Made by a program: the position numbers and the translations under genes | Source of the DNA: Acidovorax soli | Lineage (GTDB): Bacteria > Pseudomonadota > Gammaproteobacteria > Burkholderiales > Burkholderiaceae_C | NCBI RefSeq assembly: GCF_014207955.1 | Contig: NZ_JACHLK010000011.1 | Span: 1 to 64,000 of the forward strand | Direction of reading: 5' to 3' | Length of the DNA: 64,000 nucleotides | The notes under the pieces: generated by a model | Told to the model about the DNA's origin: nothing | What the model saw: the letters and a program-made list of their open reading frames with translations, nothing else | The model's database searches: none | Shown here: positions 16,317-25,836 of the stretch, piece by piece | Numbering within the stretch: the first letter of the stretch is position 1 | Layout of the letters: every line of letters begins with the position of its first letter

Positions 16317-17087
16317 ATGGTGGCCGATGCCTTGTTCGACACCGCCCTGTGCCTGAACTGCGGGGCCACCCTCACCGGGCCGTTCTGCGCGCAGTGCGGG
16401 CAGAAGAAGGCCGGGCGCATTGGCCGGGCCACGGTGCGCCAGGAGGCCTGGGCGCGGTTTCGCTGGTTTGAATGGGGCGTGGTGCGCAACGCGCTGCGCG
16501 TGCTGCCGCAACCGGGCACCATGGCACGCGAGTATGTGCTGGGCATGCGCAAGGACCATCTGCACCCGCTGAGCCTGCTGTGCCTGGCCATCGGCTTCCT
16601 GCTGGTGGTGCTGGGACACACTGACTACCTCAAGCCAGAGCTGCCCAGCGAGGCAGCCGCGCGCATGTATGCGCTGGTGGCCAGTTACTCGAAGTGGTCG
16701 TTCTCGCTGGGGGCGCTGGCCGCGTTCGCGAGCGCTGCGGTGGTCTTCTGGCGGCGGCGGGGTTACAACGCCGCCGAGCTGCTGGCCTTTGCGCTGGTGT
16801 GCCAGGCGGTGTTCATTGCGCTGCAGATCCTGAACCAGCTGCCGCTGGTGCTGGCCCCCTCACCCGGCCTGCTCAAGTGGCACAAGGCCTGGTCGCCGTG
16901 GTACATGACGGGGGTGCAGGCGCTGGTCTTCATGGTGGCGCTGTGCCAGTTCTACCTGGTGGACCTGCGGCGCGAGGGCTGGAGGCTGCTGCTGGCCGGC
17001 GCGCTGTTTGCCCTGCTCAAGTGGCAAACCACCGCACTGTACGCGCGCGCCGTGGTGGAGCTGGTGCTGTGGCAGATGGGCCTGTGA
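16317..17087 (+). CDS. DUF3667 membrane protein with zinc-ribbon-like start
   Basis: A protein of about 256 residues. Two CxxC pairs (CLNCGATLTGPFCAQCGQ) form a zinc-ribbon-like head, followed by a conserved amphipathic part and four to five membrane segments (LSLLCLAIGFLLVVLGH, FSLGALAAFASAAVVFW, ALVCQAVFIALQIL and two more). This is the DUF3667 arrangement. The ATG at 16317 keeps the head intact; a TTG at 16257 would add 20 unlike residues. Function is unknown. Confidence 0.75.
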   Translation: MVADALFDTALCLNCGATLTGPFCAQCGQKKAGRIGRATVRQEAWARFRWFEWGVVRNALRVLPQPGTMAREYVLGMRKDHLHPLSLLCLAIGFLLVVLGHTDYLKPELPSEAAARMYALVASYSKWSFSLGALAAFASAAVVFWRRRGYNAAELLAFALVCQAVFIALQILNQLPLVLAPSPGLLKWHKAWSPWYMTGVQALVFMVALCQFYLVDLRREGWRLLLAGALFALLKWQTTALYARAVVELVLWQMGL

Positions 17088-17167
17088 TGCGGATGCGCCT
17101 TCCACCGCCCAATGCCGTTGGTTCGCCTTGCCGCGCTGCAGCACGGTCTGCGGTTTCCCGCCTGGTT

Positions 17168-17191
17168 GTGCGGCCGAACGCGAGGCCGCAC
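17168..17191. terminator. possible hairpin after the DUF3667 gene
   Basis: A perfect 8-bp stem (GTGCGGCC/GGCCGCAC) with an 8-base loop begins 80 bp after the DUF3667 stop. No T-tract follows, so termination is uncertain. Confidence 0.35.
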
Positions 17192-17229
17192 GAGGGGAGC
17201 GCCGGCCCCATGCGTGGCACGCCCACAAC

Positions 17230-17247
17230 ATCATCCATTTGGATGAT
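17230..17247. promoter_or_regulatory. palindrome upstream of the LuxR-type gene
   Basis: An 8-2-8 perfect inverted repeat, ATCATCCA / TGGATGAT, lies 110 bp before the LuxR-type start. Its size suits a dimeric LuxR-family regulator, so self-regulation is plausible. Confidence 0.4.
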
Positions 17248-17356
17248 GCCCACCTCCAGACGCCCGTCATACCATGCCCGGCACAACAATCCAACGACGA
17301 CGACAAGCGGGAGCAAGGCCTTGACCCACGGGAACTGGCTGGGAGAGCAATTGGGG

Positions 17357-18493
17357 ATGAGCGGGTTCGAGACCCTCATGGCCGAGAGCATGGAGGCCCT
17401 GGGCGAGCCCGGCATGGTCGAGCGGCTGCTGCAGCAGCTGGGTGAGCGCCTGGGCAGCCGCAAGGTGGTGCTGTTCTGCCCCCTGCCCGGCACCGATGAC
17501 CCGCTGGCGGCCTTCCAGTCGGGCATGCCCGACGATTTCCTGTCGCGCTATGCCTCGCTGATCCAGGTGAGCGATGCCTGGAGCGATGCGCTGGAGCGCC
17601 AGCATGCCGAGGCCGCCGCGCGGGGCGGGTCATTGAGCCAGCAGCTCATCGGCACGGCCGAGTTGCGCCGTGGCGCCTTCTACGCGGAATACCTGCGCCC
17701 GCTGGGCATCGATGCCATGGTCAACAGCGTGGTGGAGAGCTCGCCCGAGGTGGGCGTGCATGTGCTGGCCATGTACAACGAGCTGGGCCAGCCGGAGTTC
17801 ACGCAGCAGCAGTTTGCCTGGCTGCGGGCCGTGACGCCCTGGGTGCGCAGCCTGCTGCGGGCACAGCGGCGCATGCAGCAGGCGCAGCGCCACGCCGGCG
17901 CGCTGGAGCAGACGCTCAACCAGCTGCCACTGGGCGTGCTGCACGCCAACCGCCAGGGCGAGGTGCGCTACCTCAATGACCATGCCCGCACCTGGCTGGG
18001 CGTGGAGGATGAATGCCGCGTGCTGCTGCGCCATGCCACGGGCTGGCACAACCGCCAGCCGCTGCGCCTGGCCCAGGTGGATGCCGCCCTGGTGCCGCTC
18101 ATCGCCGCCAGCCTGGGCACGCGCACACCGGTCTCGCTGCGCCTGCGCACGGCGGGCAACCAGCCCCTGGTGGCGCTGGCGGCGCCGCTCAAGACCGCGC
18201 CGGGCGCCATGGGCGAGGCACTGGTGCAATTCATCCTGGTGCCCGAGACACCGCCCCACGCCTCGACTGCGGCCTCCGTCTGCAGCGCGCTCTACGGGCT
18301 GACACCGGCCGAGGCCGCCCTGCTGCCCCTGCTGCTGCAGGGCATGACGCCACGCGAAATGGCCGACACCCAGGGCGTGAAGATGCCCACGGTGCGCACC
18401 CAGCTGGCCAGCCTGTATGCCAAGACGGGCACGCGCGGCCAGGCCGACCTGGCCCAGCGCGTGCTGCGCGTGGCCGCACTGGTGGCGGCCTAG
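17357..18493 (+). CDS. LuxR-type regulator with PAS-like sensor region
   Basis: A protein of about 378 residues. The C-terminal 60 residues are a LuxR/FixJ helix-turn-helix (LTPAEAALLPLLLQGMTPRE, then TVRTQLASLYAKTGTRGQ). The middle contains a PAS-like stretch (LNQLPLGVLHANRQGEVRYL). The ATG at 17357 is the first good start after a long low-quality extension. It precedes the metallopeptidase gene by 101 bp on the same strand and may control it. The signal is unknown. Confidence 0.85.
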   Translation: MSGFETLMAESMEALGEPGMVERLLQQLGERLGSRKVVLFCPLPGTDDPLAAFQSGMPDDFLSRYASLIQVSDAWSDALERQHAEAAARGGSLSQQLIGTAELRRGAFYAEYLRPLGIDAMVNSVVESSPEVGVHVLAMYNELGQPEFTQQQFAWLRAVTPWVRSLLRAQRRMQQAQRHAGALEQTLNQLPLGVLHANRQGEVRYLNDHARTWLGVEDECRVLLRHATGWHNRQPLRLAQVDAALVPLIAASLGTRTPVSLRLRTAGNQPLVALAAPLKTAPGAMGEALVQFILVPETPPHASTAASVCSALYGLTPAEAALLPLLLQGMTPREMADTQGVKMPTVRTQLASLYAKTGTRGQADLAQRVLRVAALVAA

Positions 18494-18594
18494 ACAGTGT
18501 CCTGCCCCTCCCAGCTTTCCCCGTCTATCCGTTCCTTCTCGCCCTCTCCGGCACCCACCCACGGCCACCGGCCGCATGAAAGGCAAGCACCCGC

Positions 18595-20349
18595 ATGACC
18601 ACCCAACGCCGCTCTACCCACCTGCACCCCGGCCTGCACCCCGTGGCGCGGGCCAGCATGGCGCTGCTGCTGGGGCTGGCCTGCGCCACCCCGGCGCTGG
18701 CGCAGAAGGCCCAGTCCACCACGTCCAGCAGCAGCGCCGGCAAGCCCAGCCGCGCCCAGCTCACGGCCGAGCTGGCCGCCACGCTGCAGGCCTGCTCGTA
18801 CGACGGCAGCCCGGTGGCCTTCTCCCCGCCCGATCTGTCCAAGGGCGGCAGCACCGGCAAGGAGGTGGTGGCCGAGATCATGAAGTACACCGGCCTGCCG
18901 CCCAACTTCGTGGTGGTGGAGGGGCAGGTGCCCAACGCGGCCGCCGTGATCATGCAAGGCCCCGACAAGGTTCCGCGCCGGGTGATCGCCTACAACCCGG
19001 CCTTCATGGGCGATGTGATCCGCGCCACCAAGGCCAACAACTGGGCTCCCGTGAGCATCATGGCGCACGAGATCGGGCACCACCTGTCGGGCCACACCAT
19101 CGTGCCGGGCGGCAGCCAGCCCCCGATCGAGCTCGAATCGGACAAGTTCAGCGGCTTCGTGCTCTACAAGATGGGCGCGCCCCTGGCCGATGCCCAGCGC
19201 GCCATTGCCACGCTGATCCCCGAGCAGGACGGCCAGACCCACCCCGGCCGCCGCAAGCGCCTGGCCGCCATCGAGGCCGGGTGGAAACAGGCCTGCGAGC
19301 TGCAGGGCGGCAAGGACTGCGCAGGCGGCACAGCACCCGCCGTGGCCGTGGCGGCCGCGCCCTCCACGCCTTCCGCCCCCGCTGCTCCCTCCGCCCCCAA
19401 GGCGGCCCCGGCGCCTGCGCCAGCCCCCGCTGCGGCCACCGCACCCACTCCCACGGCCAAGCCTGCGCCCACAGCCCTGGCCGCGGCGGCCGAGACCTTG
19501 CCACGCCCCGATGCGCAGGCCCTGCCCTCCAAGGGCACGCAGTTCATCTACGACGAGTTCGGCTTTCTGGAGCCGGCCCAGCGCGCCAAATTCGAAAAGC
19601 AGATGTACGAGCACGCCCAGGCCGTGGGGGTGGAGATCGTCACCATGCTGGTCAAGGACCTGGGCGGCCTCACGGCAGAGCAGTACGCCTGGGCCATGAT
19701 GCGCCAGCTGCGCGTGGGCAAGCTGGACGTGGGCAACGGCGCGGTGCTGGTGGTGGCCCCCAACCAGCAGCAGGTGGGCGTGGCGCTGGGGGCCGGCGTG
19801 GCCCTGGAGATGGGCGGCAGCGACAAGGCCGCCCAGCTCAAGCGCTGGATGGATTCGGCCTGGAAGCTGTGCCAGTCCAAGGGCAACTGCGGCAACTGGA
19901 CCGAAAACCTGATGCTGGCGGCCGACCACATCCGCCGCGACACGCGCCACTGGGACTGGAGCATTGCCTACAACTCGCTGGGCGACATCCAGAAGGCAGC
20001 GGCCGAGGAAAACGGCAAGCCCTCGGCCGACCCCAAGCAGAGCAAGGTGTGGCGCAAGGTCGTCCGCCTGACCGGCACGGTGGAAAACCTGGCCCCGCAG
20101 CCCGGCAACAAGGCCGCATGGGTCAACGAGCCCAAGCTCGATGGCGGCAAGAAGAAGGCCGTGCTGCTGCGCAGTGGCGAAGGCCTGACCACCATGCTCT
20201 ATGTGGATGCGCACACCGAGGCCCTGATGCCCGGCGGCAAGCTGCAGCAGGGCAAGACCTATGCGCTGGTGGCCCGGGAGTCGGGCCTGTCGTGGAATCC
20301 CAAGGACACCCAGTCCCTGGACCTGCTGAGCTACGCCCTGGCCGAATGA
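18595..20349 (+). CDS. exported metallopeptidase fused to a TPM domain
   Basis: A 584-residue envelope protein. A signal peptide ends at PALAQ (near residue 37). Residues 60-300 form a zinc peptidase region with HEIGHH at 158-163 and a third ligand in ELESDKFSG (179-187). An Ala/Pro-rich linker (about 245-315) leads to a TPM-type domain from GTQFIYDEFGFLEPAQRAKF to TRHW. TPM domains occur in proteins such as photosystem repair factors and bind membranes or phosphate. This fusion is unusual. It overlaps the LprI-like gene by 4 bp. Confidence 0.8.
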   Translation: MTTQRRSTHLHPGLHPVARASMALLLGLACATPALAQKAQSTTSSSSAGKPSRAQLTAELAATLQACSYDGSPVAFSPPDLSKGGSTGKEVVAEIMKYTGLPPNFVVVEGQVPNAAAVIMQGPDKVPRRVIAYNPAFMGDVIRATKANNWAPVSIMAHEIGHHLSGHTIVPGGSQPPIELESDKFSGFVLYKMGAPLADAQRAIATLIPEQDGQTHPGRRKRLAAIEAGWKQACELQGGKDCAGGTAPAVAVAAAPSTPSAPAAPSAPKAAPAPAPAPAAATAPTPTAKPAPTALAAAAETLPRPDAQALPSKGTQFIYDEFGFLEPAQRAKFEKQMYEHAQAVGVEIVTMLVKDLGGLTAEQYAWAMMRQLRVGKLDVGNGAVLVVAPNQQQVGVALGAGVALEMGGSDKAAQLKRWMDSAWKLCQSKGNCGNWTENLMLAADHIRRDTRHWDWSIAYNSLGDIQKAAAEENGKPSADPKQSKVWRKVVRLTGTVENLAPQPGNKAAWVNEPKLDGGKKKAVLLRSGEGLTTMLYVDAHTEALMPGGKLQQGKTYALVARESGLSWNPKDTQSLDLLSYALAE

Positions 20350-20816
20350 TGGCGCGCACCGCCCCCATCCTCCCCCGGCTGTGCGCCGCACTGCTGTTGC
20401 TGCTGGCCGGGGCGCAGGCCACAGTGCACGCCCAACAGCCCACCGCGCACCACTGCGGGCGCACGGCAGCGCACCCCATCGATGCGGCCTACGTGGCCGC
20501 CATGGAGCGCAGCGGCGGCGTGACCGCCGACATGCGCGACGCCCAGTCCACTGCCTACGCGGCCTGGGACAAGGAGCTCAACCGCCTGTACGCCCAGGTG
20601 CTCAAGGCCGCAGGCAGCGCGCGGCGCGACAGCCTGCGCGCTGCGCAGCGCGCCTGGCTGGCGTTCGACAAGGCCCAGGCGCAATGGGACATGGCCGTGC
20701 ATGCCGACCAGGGCAGCTCGGCCGCCCTCAACGTGGCCGGCGCTGGCCTGGCGCGCCTGCGCGCGCGGGTGTGCGACCTGGACACCGACCTGCAGGCGCT
20801 CAAGGACAGCCCATGA
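20346..20816 (+). CDS. LprI-like (lysozyme inhibitor-type) exported protein
   Basis: A 156-residue protein with a signal peptide (LCAALLLLLAGAQATVHAQ). The mature part has the DUF1311/LprI pattern: STAYAAWDKELNRLYAQVLK, then LRAAQRAWLAFDKAQAQWD, and closing Cys-containing helices. Members bind lysozyme or act as envelope stress factors. It is coupled by ATGA to the metallopeptidase gene upstream and to the next gene downstream, giving a three-gene exported-protein operon. Confidence 0.82.
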   Translation: MMARTAPILPRLCAALLLLLAGAQATVHAQQPTAHHCGRTAAHPIDAAYVAAMERSGGVTADMRDAQSTAYAAWDKELNRLYAQVLKAAGSARRDSLRAAQRAWLAFDKAQAQWDMAVHADQGSSAALNVAGAGLARLRARVCDLDTDLQALKDSP

Positions 20817-21241
20817 TGCGCCGCCATGCGCTGCACCAGGGCATGCGAGTCTTGCTGGCCGGGATGGCGGGCCTGGCCACGGGCGGGGGCCGCGCCCAGG
20901 GACCACACGCCCACGGCGGCAAGGTCTGGCTGCGCGTGCGCAATGACAGCGACACCCCTTTCGAGCATGTGTGGCAAGGCTGGCCGCAGCGCGGCACCGA
21001 TGTGGACCTGGGCCCCCTGCAGCCCGGGCAGACCAGCCGCTGGCATGGCTTTCCCGCCGAACTGCCGCACTACCGCAAGACCCGCATCCAGCTGCCGGAC
21101 CGCCAGGTGACGGACGTGATCGACAGTGCCTTCCCCGCCGGGCGCAAGGCATTGGCACCGGGGTACTACACCCTCGCCTACTCGGGGAGCGGCAGCCCGG
21201 GCCTGCAGCTCAGGCTGATCGAAGACCCGGGGCCGCGCTGA
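20813..21241 (+). CDS. small exported protein of unknown function
   Basis: A 142-residue protein with a basic start and hydrophobic stretch (VLLAGMAGLATGGGRAQG) typical of a signal peptide. The rest reads like a small beta-sandwich (VWLRVRNDSDTPFEHVW, then DLGPLQPGQTSRWHGF). It overlaps the LprI-like gene by 4 bp and the phnX gene (opposite strand) by 32 bp at the 3' ends. No family is recognised. Confidence 0.65.
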   Translation: MMRRHALHQGMRVLLAGMAGLATGGGRAQGPHAHGGKVWLRVRNDSDTPFEHVWQGWPQRGTDVDLGPLQPGQTSRWHGFPAELPHYRKTRIQLPDRQVTDVIDSAFPAGRKALAPGYYTLAYSGSGSPGLQLRLIEDPGPR

Positions 21242-22091
21242 CGCCGCCCGGCTGCTCACCCCGCGCCAGCCGCACCGCAATCGCATCGAGCACCGGCGGC
21301 AGATCGGCCACCGAGTCGATGACATAGTGCGCGCCGGCAGCGCGCAGCCTGGCCTCGGCGGCCGCACGGCGCACGGCCTGCTCGGCCGGGCCCAGGGCCT
21401 GCCATTCGGCCAGGGGCAGGCCCATGGCGTTGCCGCTGACGGCCAGGCCCACGGCCCAGGTGCCGGCTGCCAGGCCTTCCTGCACGCCGACCTCGGTGTC
21501 GTCGACCTTGACCACGGTGGCGGGCCAGCAGATGCCCAGGTCGGCAAAGCACTGCCACATCATCAGCGGTGTGGGCCGGCCGGTGGCCTGGTCGCCGGCG
21601 CAGACCAGGTTGTCGGGCACATAGCCGCCCTGGGCGGCGATGGCGCTCACCACTTCCATGATGGGGCGGTTGTAGCCCGTGGTGGAGCCGACCTTGAGGC
21701 CGCGCGCGCGCACCGCGGCAATGGCGTCGAGCGCGCCGGGGATGAAGTCGCAGAAATCGGGCACGACGGCGGCGTTGAGCGGCGTGAACACTTCGTAGAG
21801 CTGGTCCACATCGGCATCGGTCAGGGGCCGGCCATACTTTGCTTGCCATTGCGCCGCCACCTCGGGCAGGCGGCCCAGGGCCTGGATATGGTCCCACTTG
21901 GCCATGCCCATGGGGCCGCGCGCCTGGGCGATGCTGAGGGTGATGCCGAACTGCTCGAACAGGCGCACGAAGGCGCCCATGGGCGCGCAGGAGCCAAAGT
22001 CAAGGATGGTGCCGGCCCAGTCGAAGACGACGGCGCTCAACTGGTCGCGCGCGGACGATACGGCGGGGACGGACGGGGTGGTATTGCTCAT
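21210..22091 (-). CDS. phnX: phosphonoacetaldehyde hydrolase
   Basis: A 293-residue HAD enzyme that cleaves the C-P bond of phosphonoacetaldehyde to acetaldehyde and phosphate. The nucleophile Asp24 is in VVFDWAGTILD, the Schiff-base Lys65 in GPMGMAKWDHIQ, and the later HAD motifs are VGSTTGYNRP and VKVDDTEVGVQEG. The start at 22091 (MSNTTPS) is used. It follows the FAD oxidoreductase and HAD genes on the same strand. No aminoethylphosphonate transaminase (PhnW) is in the window, so another source of the aldehyde is needed. Confidence 0.95.
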   Translation of the reverse strand: MSNTTPSVPAVSSARDQLSAVVFDWAGTILDFGSCAPMGAFVRLFEQFGITLSIAQARGPMGMAKWDHIQALGRLPEVAAQWQAKYGRPLTDADVDQLYEVFTPLNAAVVPDFCDFIPGALDAIAAVRARGLKVGSTTGYNRPIMEVVSAIAAQGGYVPDNLVCAGDQATGRPTPLMMWQCFADLGICWPATVVKVDDTEVGVQEGLAAGTWAVGLAVSGNAMGLPLAEWQALGPAEQAVRRAAAEARLRAAGAHYVIDSVADLPPVLDAIAVRLARGEQPGGVSAAPGLRSA

Positions 22092-22123
22092 GGTTCTGAA
22101 AAAATGCAATCTGAGACGGTGGC

Positions 22124-23260
22124 TTACCAGGCGTTGAACACATCCTCGGCAATGCCGAAGGCGGTGCTGGCGCCGGTGCCGCTGGTGACCAGCACCACGC
22201 GGGTGGCGTCGTCGGGGGCGTCGATCAGGCAGTCGGTGCTGGCCGACGAGGGGTAGGTGCCGACCCAGCGCGCGCTGACGGTGGCTTCGCGCAGTTGGAG
22301 GGTTTCACGCAGATGGCGCAGGATGAGCGCGTCCACGCGCTCGCTGGCAAAGGGTTCGGGCGCGGCGCCGTAGTGGTGCGAGTCGCCCACCACGAGCGAG
22401 CCGTCGGCGCTCTGCACCACGATGAGGTGGATGCCGTGGTCCAGCGATTCGCCCTCTTCGCGGCGCATCTGCGTGAGCAGGGGCGCGGCCTCGGGCAGGC
22501 GGCTGTAGCCGTGGTAGCGCACCAAGCTCAGGTCGGCCATCACGGAGCCGGGCAGCTGGAAGCCCGGCTCGGGCACCACGCGCAGCATCTGCAGCTGGCA
22601 CAGGCGCAGATCGTGCGGCGCCAGGCGCTCGGCGAACAGGCCATGCAGCTCGGTGTTGGTGCACACGGCCACGCGCTCGGCATGCAGCACGGCGCGCGAG
22701 GTGCGCACGCGCGGCGTGGCCACTTCGAGCACGGCCTCGCCAAAGCGGAACTGCACGCCATGGGCCTCGGCCAGCCAGCGCGCCAGCAGGCCGATGGCGG
22801 TGCGCGATTCCACGCGCATCTCGTGCGGGCTGTAGAGCACGGACTGGGCGCCCTCCAACCGCAGCGCGGGCGCGCGGCGCGCGGCCTCTTCAATGCCCAG
22901 CAGTTCGCAGCCCTCGGCCATCTCGGTGCGCATGAAGGCTTCGAGCACGGTGTGCGCCAGCGGGCGGAAGGCGCTGAGGTACAGGCCGTGGTGCACGGCC
23001 GCTATGCCGGCCTGCGGCGCCACATCGCCCCAGACCTCGCGCGCACGCCGGGCCCGGCGCCAGGTGTCGCCCGCACCCTGGCCGGTGACGGTGATGAAGC
23101 CGAAGTTGCGGATGGAGGCGCCCACGCAGGCGGCGTCGCGCTCCACCACGCAGACCTTGAGGCCGCGCTGTGCGGCGGTGTAGGCATGGGCCAGGCCGAC
23201 GATGCCGGCGCCGACCACGATGAGGTCGAAATGGTGTTCAGAAGAATGCTTGGTCGTCAT
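22124..23260 (-). CDS. FAD-dependent oxidoreductase of phosphonate loci (TIGR03364-like)
   Basis: A 378-residue DAO-type flavoenzyme. The FAD-binding Rossmann motif is IVVGAGIVGLAHAYTAAQRG, and a second dinucleotide contact lies near SGTGASTAFGIAE at the C-terminus. Relatives occur beside phosphonate genes and oxidise amino- or N-methyl-aminophosphonates to phosphonoacetaldehyde, which PhnX then cleaves. That would replace the missing PhnW. The ATG at 23260 overlaps the HAD gene stop by 4 bp and phnX starts 32 bp downstream. Confidence 0.85.
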   Translation of the reverse strand: MTTKHSSEHHFDLIVVGAGIVGLAHAYTAAQRGLKVCVVERDAACVGASIRNFGFITVTGQGAGDTWRRARRAREVWGDVAPQAGIAAVHHGLYLSAFRPLAHTVLEAFMRTEMAEGCELLGIEEAARRAPALRLEGAQSVLYSPHEMRVESRTAIGLLARWLAEAHGVQFRFGEAVLEVATPRVRTSRAVLHAERVAVCTNTELHGLFAERLAPHDLRLCQLQMLRVVPEPGFQLPGSVMADLSLVRYHGYSRLPEAAPLLTQMRREEGESLDHGIHLIVVQSADGSLVVGDSHHYGAAPEPFASERVDALILRHLRETLQLREATVSARWVGTYPSSASTDCLIDAPDDATRVVLVTSGTGASTAFGIAEDVFNAW

Positions 23261-23955
23261 GTTGTCTCGGTGGCAAGAGAATTGCGCGCCAGCCGCAGCA
23301 CGGGCCAGGCGCGTGCCTGGGCCTCGGCCAGCAGGCGCGGGTCGGGATCGACCACCACGGGGTGGCCCACGGCCCGCAGCAGGGGCAGGTCGTTGATGGA
23401 ATCGCTGTAGAACGTGGCGCCGGCCAGCGCGGCATCGGCATCCGAACCACGCGCAGCGAGCCAGGCGCGCAGCCGCTGCACCTTGCCCTCGCGCATGTTC
23501 AGCGTGCCTTCGGTACGGCCGGCCAGGCGGCCGTCGGGCAGCAGCTCCAGCTCGGTAGCGATCAGGTGCCCGAAGCCCAGGGCCTGTGCGCTGGGTTCGG
23601 CCAGGATGCGGCTCGATGCCGTGCTGAGCACCAGCACATCGCCAGCGGCGCGGTGGCGCTGCACCAGGGCGTGGGCGGCCTCGGGGATGCGCGGGGCGAT
23701 CACGCTGGCGAACCAGCCGTCCAGCAGCGGCTGCCATTGCTGCGGCGTGCGGCCGGTGAACAGCGCGGCGTAGAAGCTGCAGAACTCCGCAGGCGCCACG
23801 GTGCCGGCGTGGTAGCGGCGGTCCATGTCGGCATTGCGCTCGGCCATGGCGGCATCGAGCAGGCCCTGCGCGCGCAGCCAGGCCAGCCACAGCACCTCGC
23901 TGTCGCCGGTGAGCAGGGTGTTGTCCAGGTCGAAGATGGCAAGACGGGGTTGCAT
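23257..23955 (-). CDS. HAD-superfamily IB phosphatase
   Basis: A 232-residue SerB-like hydrolase with all HAD motifs: Asp9/Asp11 in AIFDLDNTLL, VLSTASSRIL, the Lys of MREGKVQRL and YSDSINDLPLL. It is translationally coupled to the FAD oxidoreductase gene. Members of subfamily IB release phosphate from small organic phosphates. In this island it may remove phosphate from an intermediate or a side product. The exact substrate is not visible. Confidence 0.85.
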   Translation of the reverse strand: MQPRLAIFDLDNTLLTGDSEVLWLAWLRAQGLLDAAMAERNADMDRRYHAGTVAPAEFCSFYAALFTGRTPQQWQPLLDGWFASVIAPRIPEAAHALVQRHRAAGDVLVLSTASSRILAEPSAQALGFGHLIATELELLPDGRLAGRTEGTLNMREGKVQRLRAWLAARGSDADAALAGATFYSDSINDLPLLRAVGHPVVVDPDPRLLAEAQARAWPVLRLARNSLATETT

Positions 23956-24056
23956 TTCAAATATCTACAGTGCTGTGTGCGACCCATGGGGCATGAAACT
24001 GGCGCGCCCAAGGCAAGTGCTCCCGTGCAAGGGCCGCCCCGCCGCACCGGGAGCGT

Positions 24057-24093
24057 CCCCCTCCCGACTCGCGCAGCGAGACGAGAGAGGGGG
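24057..24093. repeat. GC-rich hairpin repeat between the transporter and catabolic genes
   Basis: The 165-bp gap between the HAD and permease genes holds a 7-bp stem, CCCCCTC/GAGGGGG, with an inner TCGC-GCA-GCGA hairpin. The following AAGGCGCGAAGCGACTC stretch has the look of a dispersed Comamonadaceae intergenic repeat. It could act as an attenuator or mRNA stabiliser between the two halves of the operon. Confidence 0.5.
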
Positions 24094-24120
24094 AAGGCGC
24101 GAAGCGACTCAGGGGGTGCT

Positions 24121-25836
24121 TCATCTCTCGGGAGCGCGCCAGGCCTGGGTGCGCTTGTCGACCAGCTTGCCCAGGCCCAGGTACAGCAGCGTGACCACGG
24201 CAGAGGTGGCAGCAATCAACACGGCCATGGCGGCGGCGGGGCCGGTGTCGCCGGCTTCGTCGAGGTTGAGGATGGCCAGCGAGGCCAAGCGCGTGTCGGG
24301 CGAGTACAAAAACACCACGGCCGAGATGGTGGTCATGGCGTTGATGAAGAAGTAGCGCGACACATCGAGCAGCACGGGCAGGCAGATCGGCAGGGTCACG
24401 CGCCAGAAGGTGGTGTACTGCGGCACCTTGAGCGAGGCCGAGACGGCTTCGAACTCCGCGTCGATGGCCTTGAGCGCGGTGACCATGGTGATGTGGCCCG
24501 TGGTGTAGAAGTGCACCACGGTGCACAGCACCATGAGCGGCAAGGTCTGGTACAGCGCGTTCAGCGGATTGCCCGGCGCGTTGAAGAAGAAGATGTACCC
24601 GAGGCCCAGCACCAGGCCGGGCACGGCCATGGGCAGCGTGGCCAGCAGGCGCACCACGGGTCGCAGCGCGTCCATGCCGCGTGTCTTCTCCAGCAGGTAG
24701 GCGCCCACGAAGACCACCAGCGTGCCCACCACGGCGGTGCCGGCGGCGAGCTTCAGGCTGTTGAACAGCGCGGTGGACACGCCCGCATCCACCAGGCCGG
24801 CCACATAGTGGTTGAGGCTGGGGGTGAGGTTGTAGGGCCAGAACTTGGCGAACGAGGCGAACACCGCCATGCCGAACATGGCCAGCACCAGGGCGGCAAT
24901 GGCCAGGCAGTACAGCAGCATCAGCGTGTCGAAGCCGCGCCGGGGCCGGGGCACCAGGGCCACGGCGCGCGCGGTGAGCGTGGCGGTCTGCTTGCGCTGC
25001 ACCAGGGCATCGACGCCAAAGGTCAGCACCGCGGGCAGCAGCAGCAACAGGGCCACCACGGCGCCGCGCTGAAAATCCTGCTGGCCGATGACGAGCTTGA
25101 ACACGTCGGTGGCCAGCACGTTGAAGTTGCCGCCCACCACCTTGGGGATGCCGAAGTCGGTGATGACCAGGGTGAAGCAGACCAGCGCGGCCGAGATCAG
25201 CCCGTACTTGGCGCCGGGCAGCGTGATGGTGAAGAACTTGCGCACCATGCCCGTGCCCATGGCATCGGCCGCCTCGTACAGGCGCGCGTCGGCCAGCGAC
25301 AGGGCCGTGACCAAAATCATCAGCACATGCGGAAAGGTGGCAAAGCACTGCGCCAGAACGATGCCCGAGGCGCCGTAGATGCCGCTGAAACCCAGGCCCT
25401 GCCAGAAGTCCTTGGCAATGCCCTGGTTGCCGAACCAGTAGATCATGGAGATGGCCGACAGCAGCGAGGGTGCCAGCAGCGGCAGCAGCATGGTGCTGCG
25501 CAGCAGGCCCTTGCCCGGCATGCAGCTGCGCGTGAGCGCATAGGCGAAGGTGAAGGCCAGCGGCAGCACGATGGCCGTGACCAGCAGCGACACCCAGACA
25601 CTGTTCCACAGGCTGCCCAGCAGCGCGGGCGATGCCAGGTAGGAGGTGAAGGCCGCCAGCCCCGCGGTGGCGCCGTTGCCCTGCAGCGACTGCGAGAGAA
25701 TGGCCACCAGCGGTGCCAGCAGGCCCAGCACCAAGAGCAGCACCACGGCCAGCAGACCCGCGTGGGCCACACGGTCGCTCCAATGCAGGCGCTGGCGCAG
25801 TGGCGGGGCGGCCACGGGCAATGCCATGGCGTTCAT
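24121..25836 (-). CDS. phnV: 2-aminoethylphosphonate-type ABC transporter permease
   Basis: A 571-residue fused permease with about twelve membrane segments and two binding-protein-dependent transport domains, each with an EAA loop ([22 protein letters not shown] and the matching [23 protein letters not shown], both split here). Such double-domain permeases belong to the Fe3+/polyamine/AEP group; the neighbours make phosphonate the likely substrate. The start at 25836 (MNAMALP) overlaps the ATPase gene by 4 bp. Confidence 0.88.
   Translation of the reverse strand: MNAMALPVAAPPLRQRLHWSDRVAHAGLLAVVLLLVLGLLAPLVAILSQSLQGNGATAGLAAFTSYLASPALLGSLWNSVWVSLLVTAIVLPLAFTFAYALTRSCMPGKGLLRSTMLLPLLAPSLLSAISMIYWFGNQGIAKDFWQGLGFSGIYGASGIVLAQCFATFPHVLMILVTALSLADARLYEAADAMGTGMVRKFFTITLPGAKYGLISAALVCFTLVITDFGIPKVVGGNFNVLATDVFKLVIGQQDFQRGAVVALLLLLPAVLTFGVDALVQRKQTATLTARAVALVPRPRRGFDTLMLLYCLAIAALVLAMFGMAVFASFAKFWPYNLTPSLNHYVAGLVDAGVSTALFNSLKLAAGTAVVGTLVVFVGAYLLEKTRGMDALRPVVRLLATLPMAVPGLVLGLGYIFFFNAPGNPLNALYQTLPLMVLCTVVHFYTTGHITMVTALKAIDAEFEAVSASLKVPQYTTFWRVTLPICLPVLLDVSRYFFINAMTTISAVVFLYSPDTRLASLAILNLDEAGDTGPAAAMAVLIAATSAVVTLLYLGLGKLVDKRTQAWRAPER

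Noticed and set aside
18490-20391. 633-codon frame on the minus strand opposite the metallopeptidase gene
   Set aside because: The plus strand carries a signal peptide, HEIGHH and TPM motifs; the minus frame is Gly/His-rich low-complexity shadow.
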